Positions 1 to 9,577 of a stretch of DNA of 64,000 nt are shown here, one piece after another (position 1 is the stretch's first letter; each line of letters starts with the position of its first letter). Origin of the DNA: JAOBAU01 sp034667465 (GTDB lineage Bacteria; Acidobacteriota; Thermoanaerobaculia; Gp7-AA8). The stretch spans positions 62,001-126,000 of the forward strand of contig JAXDJV010000030.1 of NCBI GenBank assembly GCA_034667465.1, in the 5' to 3' direction. The notes below the pieces were generated by a model. The model saw only the letters and a program-made list of their open reading frames with translations, made no database searches and had not been told where the DNA came from. The position numbers and the translations under genes were made by a program.

Positions 1-1
1 C

Positions 2-3000
2 GAGTTCGCGTACGACAGCAGTGGGCGTCTGACGAAGGTATCGCTGCCACAGGCTGGAGCGGCCGAGGGAGTGCCGGCGGAGTTTGACCTCACCGGCACG
101 AAGCGGCCGAAAATTGAATACACCTATGCGACCGGCGGCAACACATACAGTGATCGCCTCGAGTTGTCGACGAATATCGTTTCCATCAATGACACCTCGG
201 CTGTAGAACCGCGCCTTGCGTACGCCTATGACACGACTACGGACGCTGCCAAACGCGACCATCTGACCAGTGAATCCTGGGCAACCGGAGAGCGCGCGAC
301 GTTTGTGTACGATTCGCCGACCACGACGACATCCGTTGACATCCTCGGCCAGCGACGCACCTACGATCTCACCACCGCTGAAGATCAGAAGAAGCACATT
401 GCGAAGCTGACCGTGCACGACGTTCCAACGGTGACACTCACGGCAATGCCGGCCACGGTTCCCAATACGGTACCTACCGAGAACAAGTCGGCGATCACCG
501 AGTTTGCCTACAACGGTGAAGGTCAACTCGTCGCTTTGCGATTGCCGAGCGGCCGCGTCGTGAACAGCGCCTACAGCACAGTGGCGGGCGTTGCCGGTAA
601 CGTCGTTTCGACCGTTACGGATCAGGGTCCTGGCGTCTCCGGCATCCAGACGACGTTCAATTACGACACGAAACACACGACTACGCATGCGACTCTTGAA
701 AGCGTCCAGCGGGGTGAAGTTATTCGCGAGTCATGGCAGCCGAGCCGTGAGCGCAAAGAGCTCCTGAAGACGGACGAGACGGTCACGAAGAGTGTGCAGT
801 ACGACGCTTCAGGACGTCCGACGTTTTCGGGCACGATCGATCCCGCCAAAGTGACACCACCCACAAAGCCGGAAGAAGATCCGCACGTCGATCCGAAACT
901 GGCTGCAATCAAAACTTCGCTAACGTACTACGAGGACAGCGCGACGGCTCTGATCACGCGCGGCGAGCCGCACTTTGTGACGAACGGCGAATCCGACGGG
1001 CCGCAGATCGAGCTTACGTATGCAATTGGTAGTACGGGAGGCAGGCACATCGACGCCGTCGACACGGTTCGAAAGACGCATACGCACACGGTGTTCGACT
1101 CTCTTGGACATAGAACCAGCGTACAGGTCAAGGACGACGACTCCGGAAAGATCTACAGCGAAGAGCGCTTCGGCTACGACACAGCCGGGCGTCTGCGCTT
1201 TCACTCAAGACAGCAGACACCGCTTGCCGCAGTTGTGACGACGTTCGCTTACGACGCGATGGGGCGGGCGACGACTGTAACGACGTCTGGCGCATATGTG
1301 AACGATTCACCGACCACGTTGACGGCGCGCACCGAATGGAACATGACCGCGAAAAGCGTGACCCGATTCGACCCGTCCGCTGGCGGTGATTCCGCGGCGC
1401 GTGAAGTGACCTTGCTCGATACCCTCGGACGGCCGCAACTCGTGCAGCGAGTCGACGGCGGCGGAAACAGCATCGTAGACCTCCGTGGCTACGACCTTCA
1501 GAGTCAGCTGGCGTACTCCAGCGATGGCGTGCGTCAGGCGACGTTGAATCTCTTCGACGGCCTTGGCCGGCAGACGTCGCAAATCAACTCCGACGGCACG
1601 CGCAGCGACATGACGTGGAACGAATGGAATCAATTGACGGGCATGATCACCTACGACGCCAAGGGCGTAGTGATTGCGCAGTCGAAGAATGACTACACGC
1701 CACAGGGACGCCTGAAAGGCACGAACGAGCAACTTGACGACGCCAGAGTGAGGCGTACGGAAATGGTTTACGCTGTTGGCGGGATCGCAACGAGCACCCG
1801 CGTCGGTGCGGTCGGAAGTCTCACCGCCACTCGTCTTGACAGTGGACCCATGCGCGGTTCTCAGGAAAACTATGACTCCGCGGGTCGAACGATCGACACA
1901 ATCGTAGGAGAGACACCAAACTTCCTGTTCGCGGATCAATCGAATGAGCGAGTCTTTGCGAAGACGACGACGGCGTTTACCGGCGCGTTGCCGAATCGCA
2001 TTACGTCCTTCGAGCCGCTGGCAGGCGTCAGCTACGCAACCAATCTCATATATGACGGTGTAGGTCGCACGACACAGACGACGGATCCCGGAGGGTATGT
2101 CAGCACGGTCCAGTACGATGAAGCCGGCAATCCGATAACGAGCCAGCGCGCCGGTATGGATCAGGATTCGGCGACATTCGATTCTCGAGGTCTCGCGATT
2201 TCACAATCGCTCGCCGGCGGCAGGAACTTGCATTACAAATATGATGCGCTCGGGAATGCGACGGAATTTCTGGACGAAGCAGGGGAGTCCACGAGATATC
2301 AATATGACGCCCTGGGCCGACCGCAACGCATTGATTACGCGGATGGCTCAAGTGAAGAGACACGTTATGAGTCCGCCACCGGCGCTGTCCTTTCGCGCAA
2401 GACCAGGGCGGGTGACTGGCTGACGTATATTTACGACAACGGCGGCCGAGTTCAAGCAATCGGTGCAGGTCAGGATCTGAACGCGCCGGTAATCGTGCGC
2501 TACGACTACGATGATGCCGGCAGGCTAAAGCGCGTGCGCAACGCTGACGCTGGCGTCGCATATGCGGCATACGACCTGCTCGGCCAGCCCACCATTACGA
2601 AGAGCTATCGCTATGCTGGTCACACCGGCCTCGGAGAAACGCCGGCGGTTCTCGACGTTCATACACAGACGCACGTCTGGACTGTGCATGGCGAGCGGTC
2701 GTCGTGGCGGATGCCGGTAGCAGGAGAGAGCACAGGAACGCCGGGTGGGTCTTCGATCTGGATGCAAGCGATCGGTGAAACGTACGACGCCGGCGGGAAT
2801 CTGACTAACCTGACAGTCGACGGAGCTACACTGGTGGCGACGACGAGTCGCTCGGTCGGACGCATCTCCGGTCGGACTCGAACGACCGGCACAGGAGCGA
2901 CGCTGACAACCAGTTACGGATTCGCCGATGGTCAGACCTCGACGGTTGCCCTTCCGGCAGGTGCGCCGCCAGCGGCTTCCGGACTTCCGCTTTGGTCCAG

Positions 3001-5560
3001 AACTGTCGCGGGCGATGTGACGGTCGCAGGCACATCGAATGCTCGAGACGGGGCAAAACGTCTCGGCAATCTCCTCGATCTTGGCCTGAGCAACCGGACG
3101 TCCAGCTTCCTGTACGACAACCGCGGGCGTCTCACACAGACGACGCTTCAGGCGTCGACGTCGACCGCCACTCCGATCACGGACACATTGATCGATGCCG
3201 ATTTCCGGCAACGCCGCGCAACGCCCGCACTCCTCAGCGCCGATCAGCACAAGATCCTTGGCGACACGCTTGCCCTGCAGGTGGAGCCTCCGACCTGGGT
3301 AGCGGCAAAGACGGACTCGACGCATCGCGTCAAAGACCGCACGCTCCTGCTGGACGGCGAAGAAAAACAGGTCCGTCACTATTCGTACGATTCCGGAACT
3401 CGCCGTACGAGCGACGGAGTCTGGACGTACACCTTCGACGTTTTCGGTCGCGTGACCAGCGCGAGCAGCACGTCAATAGGTCGCCGCGTCGAATACACGT
3501 GGAACCCGGCGAATCGCATCGTTGGACGTTCGGCATTCCGCCTGACGGGAGCCGACGCATGGGTCACGGAAGATCGCGCAAACATTCTCTCGTCCGACGG
3601 ACTGCCGGCCGATGCCACTTTCGTTTGGGATCCTGTAGTCGACCGGATCGTGGCGATGTACGTGGCAGGCGCAAGCACCGGCAACGGAGCCACGGCCGAT
3701 GCCGGACTCCTGCGTCAGTACCTTCACGGTGATCGCGGCTACGACGACCCGATCATGGTGCGCAAAACCGACACTGTCGGTTCGCTGCCGAAGACGTATT
3801 ACCCGGTACTCGACGAAACCGGCACCGGATCACTCACCGCAGTTGCCGGTGACGACGGCAACATGATCGAACGCGTTCTCTACGCGGACGCCTACGGTGA
3901 TGCCCCGCGATACCTGCAAGGTCCAGTAGTCGACAAGATATCCATTGAAGCAAAGAAGAGCGGCACCGGCGCAGTCGAATCCATAAAAATCCGCGTCCAC
4001 CTTTCCGAAAGAATCGACGAAACCAAACTCGACGAATTCGAACTCACTAGCGTTCGCAACGACAACCGCCAAGCCGCCCATGCACCGTTCGACGCCGAAC
4101 TGGAAGACCCTTACACAGCGATGTGGTCTTTGACGGTGGACCAATGGACGGCTCTGAGCACAGCCTCTGGAGCCGTTGCCTTGGAAGTCGCCGTGACCAA
4201 CGCAATGCGCGCCAAAGGATGGGGCGCAACCCCGGTCGCCCCAATCCCGACATGGGCGCTTCGGGTCTTTAGCGGTACGTCCACGACAGCCACCCACCCG
4301 GTCGTGAAACGTGAGCCGTTAGAAGGCGTCTTGACCTTCATTTCGGGCGTCGCAGCAGGCGACAAGCAGGCGTACACGTCGTACGAGATGAAATCGCTGT
4401 ATTTAGCGGCGAGCGAGGAATCGAAGGCGAAGCTCCTGGTTGATTTTCACGCGTACCCGTTCCGGGAACCGGCGACGCAACTCGTACAAGCACGTGAGCG
4501 TTGGCTGGATCCTGCAACGGGAAGTTGGCTCAGCGCCGACCCAATGGGATACGCGGATAGCTCGAATCTGTATAGCTTTTGCGCCGACGATCCGGTCAAC
4601 GCCTCTGATCCGCTCGGGCTAGCGCGTGGCACCAGACATGGCGGTTCCAACTATTTCGGCGATTGGGGTGATGACACCAATGGCGGGATCGGCTTTTGGG
4701 CGGTCATTAAGAACACCGCTGGTAACACGGTCTCCGACTTGCTGTTTCTTGATGCCTGGGCCGATGCGAATGTAGTGGCGTGGGATTCGTCGCGGTCCGG
4801 CGGCGAGCGTGCGTGGGCGGCCACAAAGGGAATTGGCGTGGCTGCGTTCGATATCGCTGGCGGCGAGATTCTTGGCAAAGCCTTTGGTCCGGTTGGTCGT
4901 CGGATTGCTGCTTCAGGTATCGGTAAAGCGGCGGTGGCGAAGTTCCTCGAGAGTGGCCTTGCGCGTGTGCTGGCGAGCGATGTCAAGATCCTGGCGGGAG
5001 AGGCCCTTGATCGCATCGCAGGTAATGCGTTGGACGATGTCGCCATCCACATCTCTTCGCTGTCCGATCGACAGCTGACGCAGTTCGGTCGGATTCCGCA
5101 AGTGCTCGACAATCAACTCGGAGGTGAGGGAGCTGAAGCACTTGCCAAGAGTATCGCGAGTGAGGGCGGCGAAAGCATCATTGAGTCACAGTTCCAGCGC
5201 GGCGCGGCGTCTCGAGGGTTCGATTTCTTATCATTTACAGGCGAGGGCGCGTCAGCGCGTTTGTTGATCAATGAAGTGAAGCGAGAGGCCGGGCGTGTTG
5301 GCTCGCGACGGTTCACGACCTTTGGGTTAGGTCGCAGCGGCGAGAGAACGTTCCGTGAGGCGATAGCCGTCGCACAGCAGAGAATCGCTACGGCAAATCT
5401 CGACTTTGCCACCCGTAGTGCGCTTCTTGCGCAGTTGCGTGGCGGCACGGCCCGCATTCGCCTGATCGGTGGTCGTAACACAATTTTCGACGCGGGTGTG
5501 CTTACGCGCATTGGACAGAGGACAGGCTTCATCACGGGTCACGGCTTCAGTTTGCCATGA
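2..5560 (+). CDS. Rhs/YD-repeat protein with C-terminal toxin domain (5' end outside window)
   Basis: The frame is open to the left edge and already encodes a YD-repeat at bases 2-50, so the GTG at 71 is not a convincing start and the gene is 5'-partial. Dozens of YD-repeats (YDxxGR) build the usual Rhs shell. The conserved Rhs core end (RERWLDPATG, then SADPMGY, then NLYSF) lies near residues 1475-1515, counting from base 71. It closes with DPLGL, matching the DPxGL autocleavage motif. The remaining ~312 residues are a variable tip. Within it, Asp1718 followed by Glu1735-Val-Lys1737 resembles a PD-(D/E)XK nuclease core; that assignment is an inference. The stop overlaps the next start as ATGA, typical of a toxin followed by its immunity gene. 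The Rhs-family call is very secure; the toxin activity is not. Confidence 0.92.
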   Translation, partial: EFAYDSSGRLTKVSLPQAGAAEGVPAEFDLTGTKRPKIEYTYATGGNTYSDRLELSTNIVSINDTSAVEPRLAYAYDTTTDAAKRDHLTSESWATGERATFVYDSPTTTTSVDILGQRRTYDLTTAEDQKKHIAKLTVHDVPTVTLTAMPATVPNTVPTENKSAITEFAYNGEGQLVALRLPSGRVVNSAYSTVAGVAGNVVSTVTDQGPGVSGIQTTFNYDTKHTTTHATLESVQRGEVIRESWQPSRERKELLKTDETVTKSVQYDASGRPTFSGTIDPAKVTPPTKPEEDPHVDPKLAAIKTSLTYYEDSATALITRGEPHFVTNGESDGPQIELTYAIGSTGGRHIDAVDTVRKTHTHTVFDSLGHRTSVQVKDDDSGKIYSEERFGYDTAGRLRFHSRQQTPLAAVVTTFAYDAMGRATTVTTSGAYVNDSPTTLTARTEWNMTAKSVTRFDPSAGGDSAAREVTLLDTLGRPQLVQRVDGGGNSIVDLRGYDLQSQLAYSSDGVRQATLNLFDGLGRQTSQINSDGTRSDMTWNEWNQLTGMITYDAKGVVIAQSKNDYTPQGRLKGTNEQLDDARVRRTEMVYAVGGIATSTRVGAVGSLTATRLDSGPMRGSQENYDSAGRTIDTIVGETPNFLFADQSNERVFAKTTTAFTGALPNRITSFEPLAGVSYATNLIYDGVGRTTQTTDPGGYVSTVQYDEAGNPITSQRAGMDQDSATFDSRGLAISQSLAGGRNLHYKYDALGNATEFLDEAGESTRYQYDALGRPQRIDYADGSSEETRYESATGAVLSRKTRAGDWLTYIYDNGGRVQAIGAGQDLNAPVIVRYDYDDAGRLKRVRNADAGVAYAAYDLLGQPTITKSYRYAGHTGLGETPAVLDVHTQTHVWTVHGERSSWRMPVAGESTGTPGGSSIWMQAIGETYDAGGNLTNLTVDGATLVATTSRSVGRISGRTRTTGTGATLTTSYGFADGQTSTVALPAGAPPAASGLPLWSRTVAGDVTVAGTSNARDGAKRLGNLLDLGLSNRTSSFLYDNRGRLTQTTLQASTSTATPITDTLIDADFRQRRATPALLSADQHKILGDTLALQVEPPTWVAAKTDSTHRVKDRTLLLDGEEKQVRHYSYDSGTRRTSDGVWTYTFDVFGRVTSASSTSIGRRVEYTWNPANRIVGRSAFRLTGADAWVTEDRANILSSDGLPADATFVWDPVVDRIVAMYVAGASTGNGATADAGLLRQYLHGDRGYDDPIMVRKTDTVGSLPKTYYPVLDETGTGSLTAVAGDDGNMIERVLYADAYGDAPRYLQGPVVDKISIEAKKSGTGAVESIKIRVHLSERIDETKLDEFELTSVRNDNRQAAHAPFDAELEDPYTAMWSLTVDQWTALSTASGAVALEVAVTNAMRAKGWGATPVAPIPTWALRVFSGTSTTATHPVVKREPLEGVLTFISGVAAGDKQAYTSYEMKSLYLAASEESKAKLLVDFHAYPFREPATQLVQARERWLDPATGSWLSADPMGYADSSNLYSFCADDPVNASDPLGLARGTRHGGSNYFGDWGDDTNGGIGFWAVIKNTAGNTVSDLLFLDAWADANVVAWDSSRSGGERAWAATKGIGVAAFDIAGGEILGKAFGPVGRRIAASGIGKAAVAKFLESGLARVLASDVKILAGEALDRIAGNALDDVAIHISSLSDRQLTQFGRIPQVLDNQLGGEGAEALAKSIASEGGESIIESQFQRGAASRGFDFLSFTGEGASARLLINEVKREAGRVGSRRFTTFGLGRSGERTFREAIAVAQQRIATANLDFATRSALLAQLRGGTARIRLIGGRNTIFDAGVLTRIGQRTGFITGHGFSLP
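4389..4476 (+). repeat. Rhs core-end direct repeat, copy 1
   Basis: This 88-bp stretch encodes the Rhs segment just before the conserved core end. It is identical to 6406-6493 except for one base (G at 4439, T at 6456). The offset is 2017 bp. Such a match is a ready substrate for recombination that would swap the toxin tip. Confidence 0.92.
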
Positions 5561-6333
5561 CATTCAACACTGGAGAACGAGAGTTGTGGTTCGCGCGGTA
5601 TGAGCGCGATCAGAAAAGCTTCGCGAAAGTCCTCGGTTGGGATCCTTTCAAAGACTGGGACGCGAACGCGATGCCGGAGATGCAAGTCGAGGAGGAATTG
5701 GCTGGGGGCCTATATGTGTCGTATGCAGTGGGTCCAGATCACGAGCAGGCGGTGGCGTTCTTTCGTCGAGCATGCCGGGTTGCGCAACGAGTCATAGATG
5801 AAGACAAGCTCACATCGCCATTGTGCGTCGGTGGTTTGCCTCTGAATCGCGGTCGGCTGTACCGCGCCTATACGTATGCACGGTGCATTCTCGGTGAGCT
5901 GCTGGATCTGAAAGCGCTGGAGCAATCGTCACGCGATTTTGAAGATTGGTGTAAAGGGTACGGGAAGGGCGAATGGGACTCACAAGCGCAAGCGAATTAC
6001 CTCTCAGCGGTTCGGCTGTCGTTGATAGGAGGCGACGTCGAGCGCGGGCGCGAACTGCTCAAGACAAAAAAATCAGTCAAATGGCACAAGAGCGAGCACG
6101 AGTTATGGAAGCTACTGGTGGAAGTGCGGGGCGAGGAACTGCGGGCCGATGCGGCGTTCGGTAGGAAGTTTTCCGAATACTTCGACAAACTGCGCGATCC
6201 GGGGTTCGTGCCGGACGTCTATATGGAAATGGACATTGTGCGGCTTGAGATGTCAGCGATCCGCGACAAATACCTGATCAGTGATGATGGAGTGATCGAG
6301 TGGTCGCGGGCGGTGGGCTCAGTTCCTGGCTGA
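5557..6333 (+). CDS. Putative immunity protein for the upstream Rhs toxin
   Basis: A 258-residue soluble, mostly helical, Glu/Lys/Arg-rich protein with no signal peptide or membrane segment. Its start overlaps the stop of the Rhs gene by four bases (ATGA), so the two are translationally coupled. Immunity genes sit directly after their toxin, and that position is the main basis for the call. I do not recognise a named Imm family. The middle (about residues 75-190) reads like helical-hairpin repeats. The Rhs-like sequence of the second tip cassette starts within 70 bp of its stop. Function is inferred from context only. Confidence 0.65.
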   Translation: MTFNTGERELWFARYERDQKSFAKVLGWDPFKDWDANAMPEMQVEEELAGGLYVSYAVGPDHEQAVAFFRRACRVAQRVIDEDKLTSPLCVGGLPLNRGRLYRAYTYARCILGELLDLKALEQSSRDFEDWCKGYGKGEWDSQAQANYLSAVRLSLIGGDVERGRELLKTKKSVKWHKSEHELWKLLVEVRGEELRADAAFGRKFSEYFDKLRDPGFVPDVYMEMDIVRLEMSAIRDKYLISDDGVIEWSRAVGSVPG

Positions 6334-6398
6334 GGGAAGCTGTTGTTCGGCTCGGCCTGTGGTGCGCAAAAAGCGAGTCCGGAAAGAAATTGCCACTT

Positions 6399-7491
6399 TA
6401 CGAAGTGAAATCGCTGTATTTAGCGGCGAGCGAGGAATCGAAGGCGAAGCTCCTGTTTGATTTTCACGCGTACCCGTTCCGGGAACCGGCGACAAACCTA
6501 CTGCAGGTTCGCGATCGCTGGATTGATGCCGCGACAGGGACGTTCTTGACGCCGCATGCCTACGGTGCGATCGACAGTTCTAATGCGTACGCTGGTTTTG
6601 CGATCGATCCGATGAACAACGCTGATCCGACGGGCCAATGCATTAGCCTGGACTCAGTCAACTGCTCCGATTACCTTGTTAATGAAGTCGATCAGTTCAG
6701 TAATCCGTTGAATTGGCAACACGAAGCGGTCCGCGCGCTTCGGCGCGTTCGAATTAAAAGGTGCCGTGCTCACTATTCCTCGTACGAGTGAATTTATCAA
6801 GTTGCGACCCATTTGTCCGAAACTTGGAAGGCGCAGCGAGCTTGGGCGCAGCGATACGTAATGATCCGTTTGGAATAACAAGACGTGCTGGCAACGCATT
6901 GATCAACGCGGATCCGGATAAGACTGCTGAGTTCGTTGGGGAGACATTGTTCTTTGCGGCGTTAGGCGCAGTTGCAAAAACCACGGAGGGGGCCGCTGCA
7001 CTTAGAAAGGTGAAAGCGATAACAGGAGAAGCGATGCGCGAAGTTCTGCGACCTGTCTTTAGATCGATTGGTGAGATGCCTGTTATAACGGCGAAGGGAG
7101 GCAGACTAACGATCGTAGATAAGGCTCGCCGATTCTTCATTCAAGACACGTTGACGCATCCGGGCGTCAAGTACTCACCGGTGGGCCGAATGTTGAAGAA
7201 GGCGTTCCCGCGGCTCCGATTGCAGCAGCATCACGCCATCATTCAGAAGGCGTGGTATCGGCTCGGGGGACCGAGTCAATGGTATGCAGGCGATAGGCAT
7301 TGCAAATGCTGGCTTAGCGCGATTGGGCGACGCGGGATGGAATCTCTCGTTCCTATAGCGGCAACGTTTAACAATTTGCTCGGCCGAACGTCAGTGGGAA
7401 CGGCCGCCTTTGCGGGTGGCGTCTACGGCGGAGTGCGTACGCTGCATGGAAGGCCTTTGCACCCGATGATGACGATGATGGCAACGAGTAG
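6399..7491 (+). pseudogene. Orphan Rhs tip/toxin cassette, frameshifted
   Basis: It begins with a copy of the Rhs core end (YEVKSLYLAASEES, then RDRWIDAATG, then DPTG) without any shell upstream, as in displaced Rhs-CT cassettes. The core end is in one frame to 6791, while the putative toxin continues in another frame from about 6761. The toxin part has a His-His motif (LQQHHAIIQKAWYR, about 7229-7261) like HNH/AHH-type Rhs nucleases. From about 7295 to 7345 the expected sequence (NAGLARLGDAGWNLSF) is in the +1 frame, and the original frame resumes with PIAATFNNLLGR. A further shift near 7440 would give an acidic end (AFAPDDDDDGNE) stopping at 7491. I infer a silent or decayed cassette, or one carrying sequencing errors. 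Confidence 0.6.
6406..6493 (+). repeat. Rhs core-end direct repeat, copy 2
   Basis: This matches 4389-4476 with a single mismatch over 88 bp and heads the orphan tip cassette. Recombination between the copies would delete 2017 bp and fuse the second tip to the full Rhs shell. Confidence 0.92.
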
Positions 7492-7743
7492 CAGCAAGGA
7501 AGGGCAGCTGAGACTTCGGTATCATGGGACGGCTGATGAGGTTCGGCTTGCTGATCGGGTGCTTGTGAAGCGCCTTCTGCGAAAGCCAATCCATGGGACT
7601 GTGACATACATGCCGGGTGTGAGCCCATCTCACGACGAGATGGAATGGCCGGAGTTCAGCCGATGGGCAATTGAGCTAGGAGCGCGCCGCTTCGCGTACC
7701 TGCGCCTGAGGGCGCAGCGCGCCTGCAGCCCGTTGGTACCTAG
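7466..7743 (+). pseudogene. Possible immunity gene of the orphan cassette, truncated by the IS
   Basis: An ATG at 7466 lies inside the likely end of the frameshifted toxin, and the frame stays open to the CTAG target site at 7740-7743, where the insertion element begins. Any original 3' end is missing. The ~92 residues (including RYHGTADEVRLADRVLVK and PEFSRWAIELGARR) match no family I know. It could equally be a read-through of the toxin frame. Its position just after a toxin tip is the only hint of function. Confidence 0.3.
7740..7743. repeat. IS target-site duplication (left)
   Basis: CTAG directly before the left end of the element, matched by CTAG at 8789-8792. IS481-group elements are known to favour CTAG-containing targets. 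Confidence 0.7.
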
Positions 7744-8788
7744 CTGTGAAGTTTCAACAGGTGTTCTCAGTCGGAGGGAGTTGTTCATCCGGGTGACTTC
7801 AGCGAATCTGTGAGTGCAAACAAACAGGTACCGCGAGAAGGAGAACCCGGATGAACGTGCACAAGAATGCGCGAAGTTGCGCGGCGAGTCGAGAGCTGCT
7901 GGTGTCGCGCGTGATGGTCGAAGGGTGGAGCGTACGGGAAGCGGCCGCGGCGATCGGCCTGAGTGAGCGACGAGCCCGTCATTGGATCGATCGAGCGTGT
8001 AGCGGGGAGGCTGACTGGCAGTACGACCGCTCCTCACGTCCTCATCAGGTGCGTCGTCCGCTGAGCGAGCAGACGCGCCAGCAGATCGTCACGTATCGGC
8101 GAGAGCGGCTGACGATGGCGGAAATTGCGACGAAGGGCGGCTGCAGCCAATCTTCCGTATCGCGAGTGCTCGCAGTGGCGGGGTTGTCGCGGTTGGCTGC
8201 GCTCGATCCGCCAGTGCCCATCATCCGTTACGAACGTGATCGGCCGGGCGAGTTACTTCACCTCGACATCAAACGGTTCGGGAAGATCGACGGCGTTGGA
8301 CACCGGATCACCGGCGTCCGCACCAACCGTCCCCGTCCAGGCTACGAATGCCTGCACGTGGCGATCGATGATCACTCGCGAGTCACGTACGCCGCGATGC
8401 TCGTCGATCAGAGTGCTGAGACCGCAGCCGCGTTCCTCGGTCGAGCGGTTGCGAAGTTCCGTGAGTATGGGGTCGCGATCGAACGCGTGCTTACCGATAA
8501 CGGAGGTTGCTATCGGTCCCAGGTCTTTGCAGCCGCCTGCACGACAAGCGGCATCAAACACAAACGCACACGTCCCTACACTCCTCGTACGAATGGCAAG
8601 GCGGAACGGATGATTCAGACGCTGCTTCGCGAATGGGCTTATCGTCAACCGTACTCAACGTCAGCCGCGCGTACTGCCCCGCTCGAGCCCTACCTACATC
8701 GCTATAACCACCATCGACAGCACGAAGGCATCGGCAAACGATCGCCGTTCACAAGACTCGTCGGGAACAACCTGTTGAGAACCGACAG
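7744..8788 (+). mobile_element. IS481-family insertion sequence (about 1045 bp)
   Basis: The ends are imperfect inverted repeats. The left end reads CTGTGAAGTTTCAACAGGT and the complement of the right end reads CTGTCGGTTCTCAACAGGT, sharing CTGT and TCAACAGGT. Both flanks carry CTAG as a 4-bp target duplication. The single gene is an IS481-type DDE transposase filling nearly the whole element. The element lies between a toxin cassette and an Rhs fragment, so it marks or caused a rearrangement of the Rhs locus. Confidence 0.85.
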
Positions 8789-8792
8789 CTAG
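7851..8792 (+). CDS. IS481-family transposase
   Basis: A 313-residue DDE recombinase. An N-terminal helix-turn-helix (about residues 20-50, VREAAAAIGLSERRARHWI) is followed by a second one near 88-112, then an rve integrase core. The likely catalytic triad is Asp139 (LLHLDIK), Asp216 (VLTDNG) and Glu252 (NGKAERMIQ), followed by a typical C-terminal YNHHRQHEGIGKRSP segment. A strong AGAAGGAG-like ribosome site precedes ATG 7851. The gene looks intact. The TAG stop codon (8790-8792) lies in the duplicated CTAG target, outside the element, so the element does not encode its own stop. Confidence 0.93.
   Translation: MNVHKNARSCAASRELLVSRVMVEGWSVREAAAAIGLSERRARHWIDRACSGEADWQYDRSSRPHQVRRPLSEQTRQQIVTYRRERLTMAEIATKGGCSQSSVSRVLAVAGLSRLAALDPPVPIIRYERDRPGELLHLDIKRFGKIDGVGHRITGVRTNRPRPGYECLHVAIDDHSRVTYAAMLVDQSAETAAAFLGRAVAKFREYGVAIERVLTDNGGCYRSQVFAAACTTSGIKHKRTRPYTPRTNGKAERMIQTLLREWAYRQPYSTSAARTAPLEPYLHRYNHHRQHEGIGKRSPFTRLVGNNLLRTDS
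8789..8792. repeat. IS target-site duplication (right)
   Basis: CTAG after the right end, equal to 7740-7743. Its TAG acts as the transposase stop codon. Confidence 0.7.
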
Positions 8793-8793
8793 T

Positions 8794-9390
8794 GACGGCG
8801 TACGACCTGAAGGCCGGTTTGCCGAAGTCGATGACGACCGCGGGCGGCACCGACACGGAAGCTGCCGGCAACTCGACGACGATCAACTATCCGACCACGC
8901 AGCCATCGGACGAAAACAGTCGCGGCCTGCCGACGTCGATCACCGCCGGGTCGTCGGATGCCATGACGACGACGTTCAACTACCTTGCGAACATCACGTC
9001 GTCACCGACGAGCGAACGACGACGGTGACTTCGTACGACTCGTGGCGTCGTCCGACCCAGATCCTGACGACGAGTCGTACCGGCGACGACATGATGCTGC
9101 AGGAGACGTTCGCCTACGACCCGAACGACCATCTGGAAAGACATACACGCCATCAGGGGAGAGTCAATAGGACGTACATGAACGACATCATGGGACGGCT
9201 GACGTTCGTCAGTACCGACAACGCGTCAGTCGGCGCCGGCAATGGCTCGGTCGACGAGACGACGAACTACAACTCCTACGCGTCAGGAACGATCACAAAG
9301 ACGAACTCGACCGGCCTCATCTCGCGGATGCTTTCCGGCACGCCGCACGGTCTCGGCTGGATTCCGGCACGTTCAAGCGTCGTACGTTGA
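8794..9390 (+). pseudogene. Rhs/YD-repeat gene fragment, frameshifted
   Basis: Translation begins abruptly after the IS in YD-repeat-like sequence (AYDLKAGLPKS, then TTFNYLANITSS). Near 8990-9010 the coherent frame moves by one base and continues as TSYDSWRRPTQI, FAYDPNDHLERH and NDIMGRLTFVSTD, ending at 9390. No start codon context, shell or core end remains. It is an internal piece of an Rhs gene, probably left by deletion or by the IS-associated rearrangement. Confidence 0.75.
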
Positions 9391-9577
9391 ATCCCGCCGT
9401 TGAATATCGGGCGCGGCCGTGACGAGCGATCGGAGAGTCCCTGGAGCCGGCTTCTCGAAAACGAGCGCCACTTCCACTCGATCCGCTCACTCCAAGGGCG
9501 CTCGGCGTGAGGCCCCACCCCTCCACAAAATCGCCAACCCCCCGAACGAAAGCCCGGCGAGGTGTGTTGTACAGAAT

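Noticed and set aside
9419..9577. Longer N-terminus for the first ECF sigma factor
   Set aside because: The added residues are Ser/Arg/Pro low-complexity sequence with no match to sigma region 1.1 or 2. ATG 9578 directly precedes normal ECF sequence.
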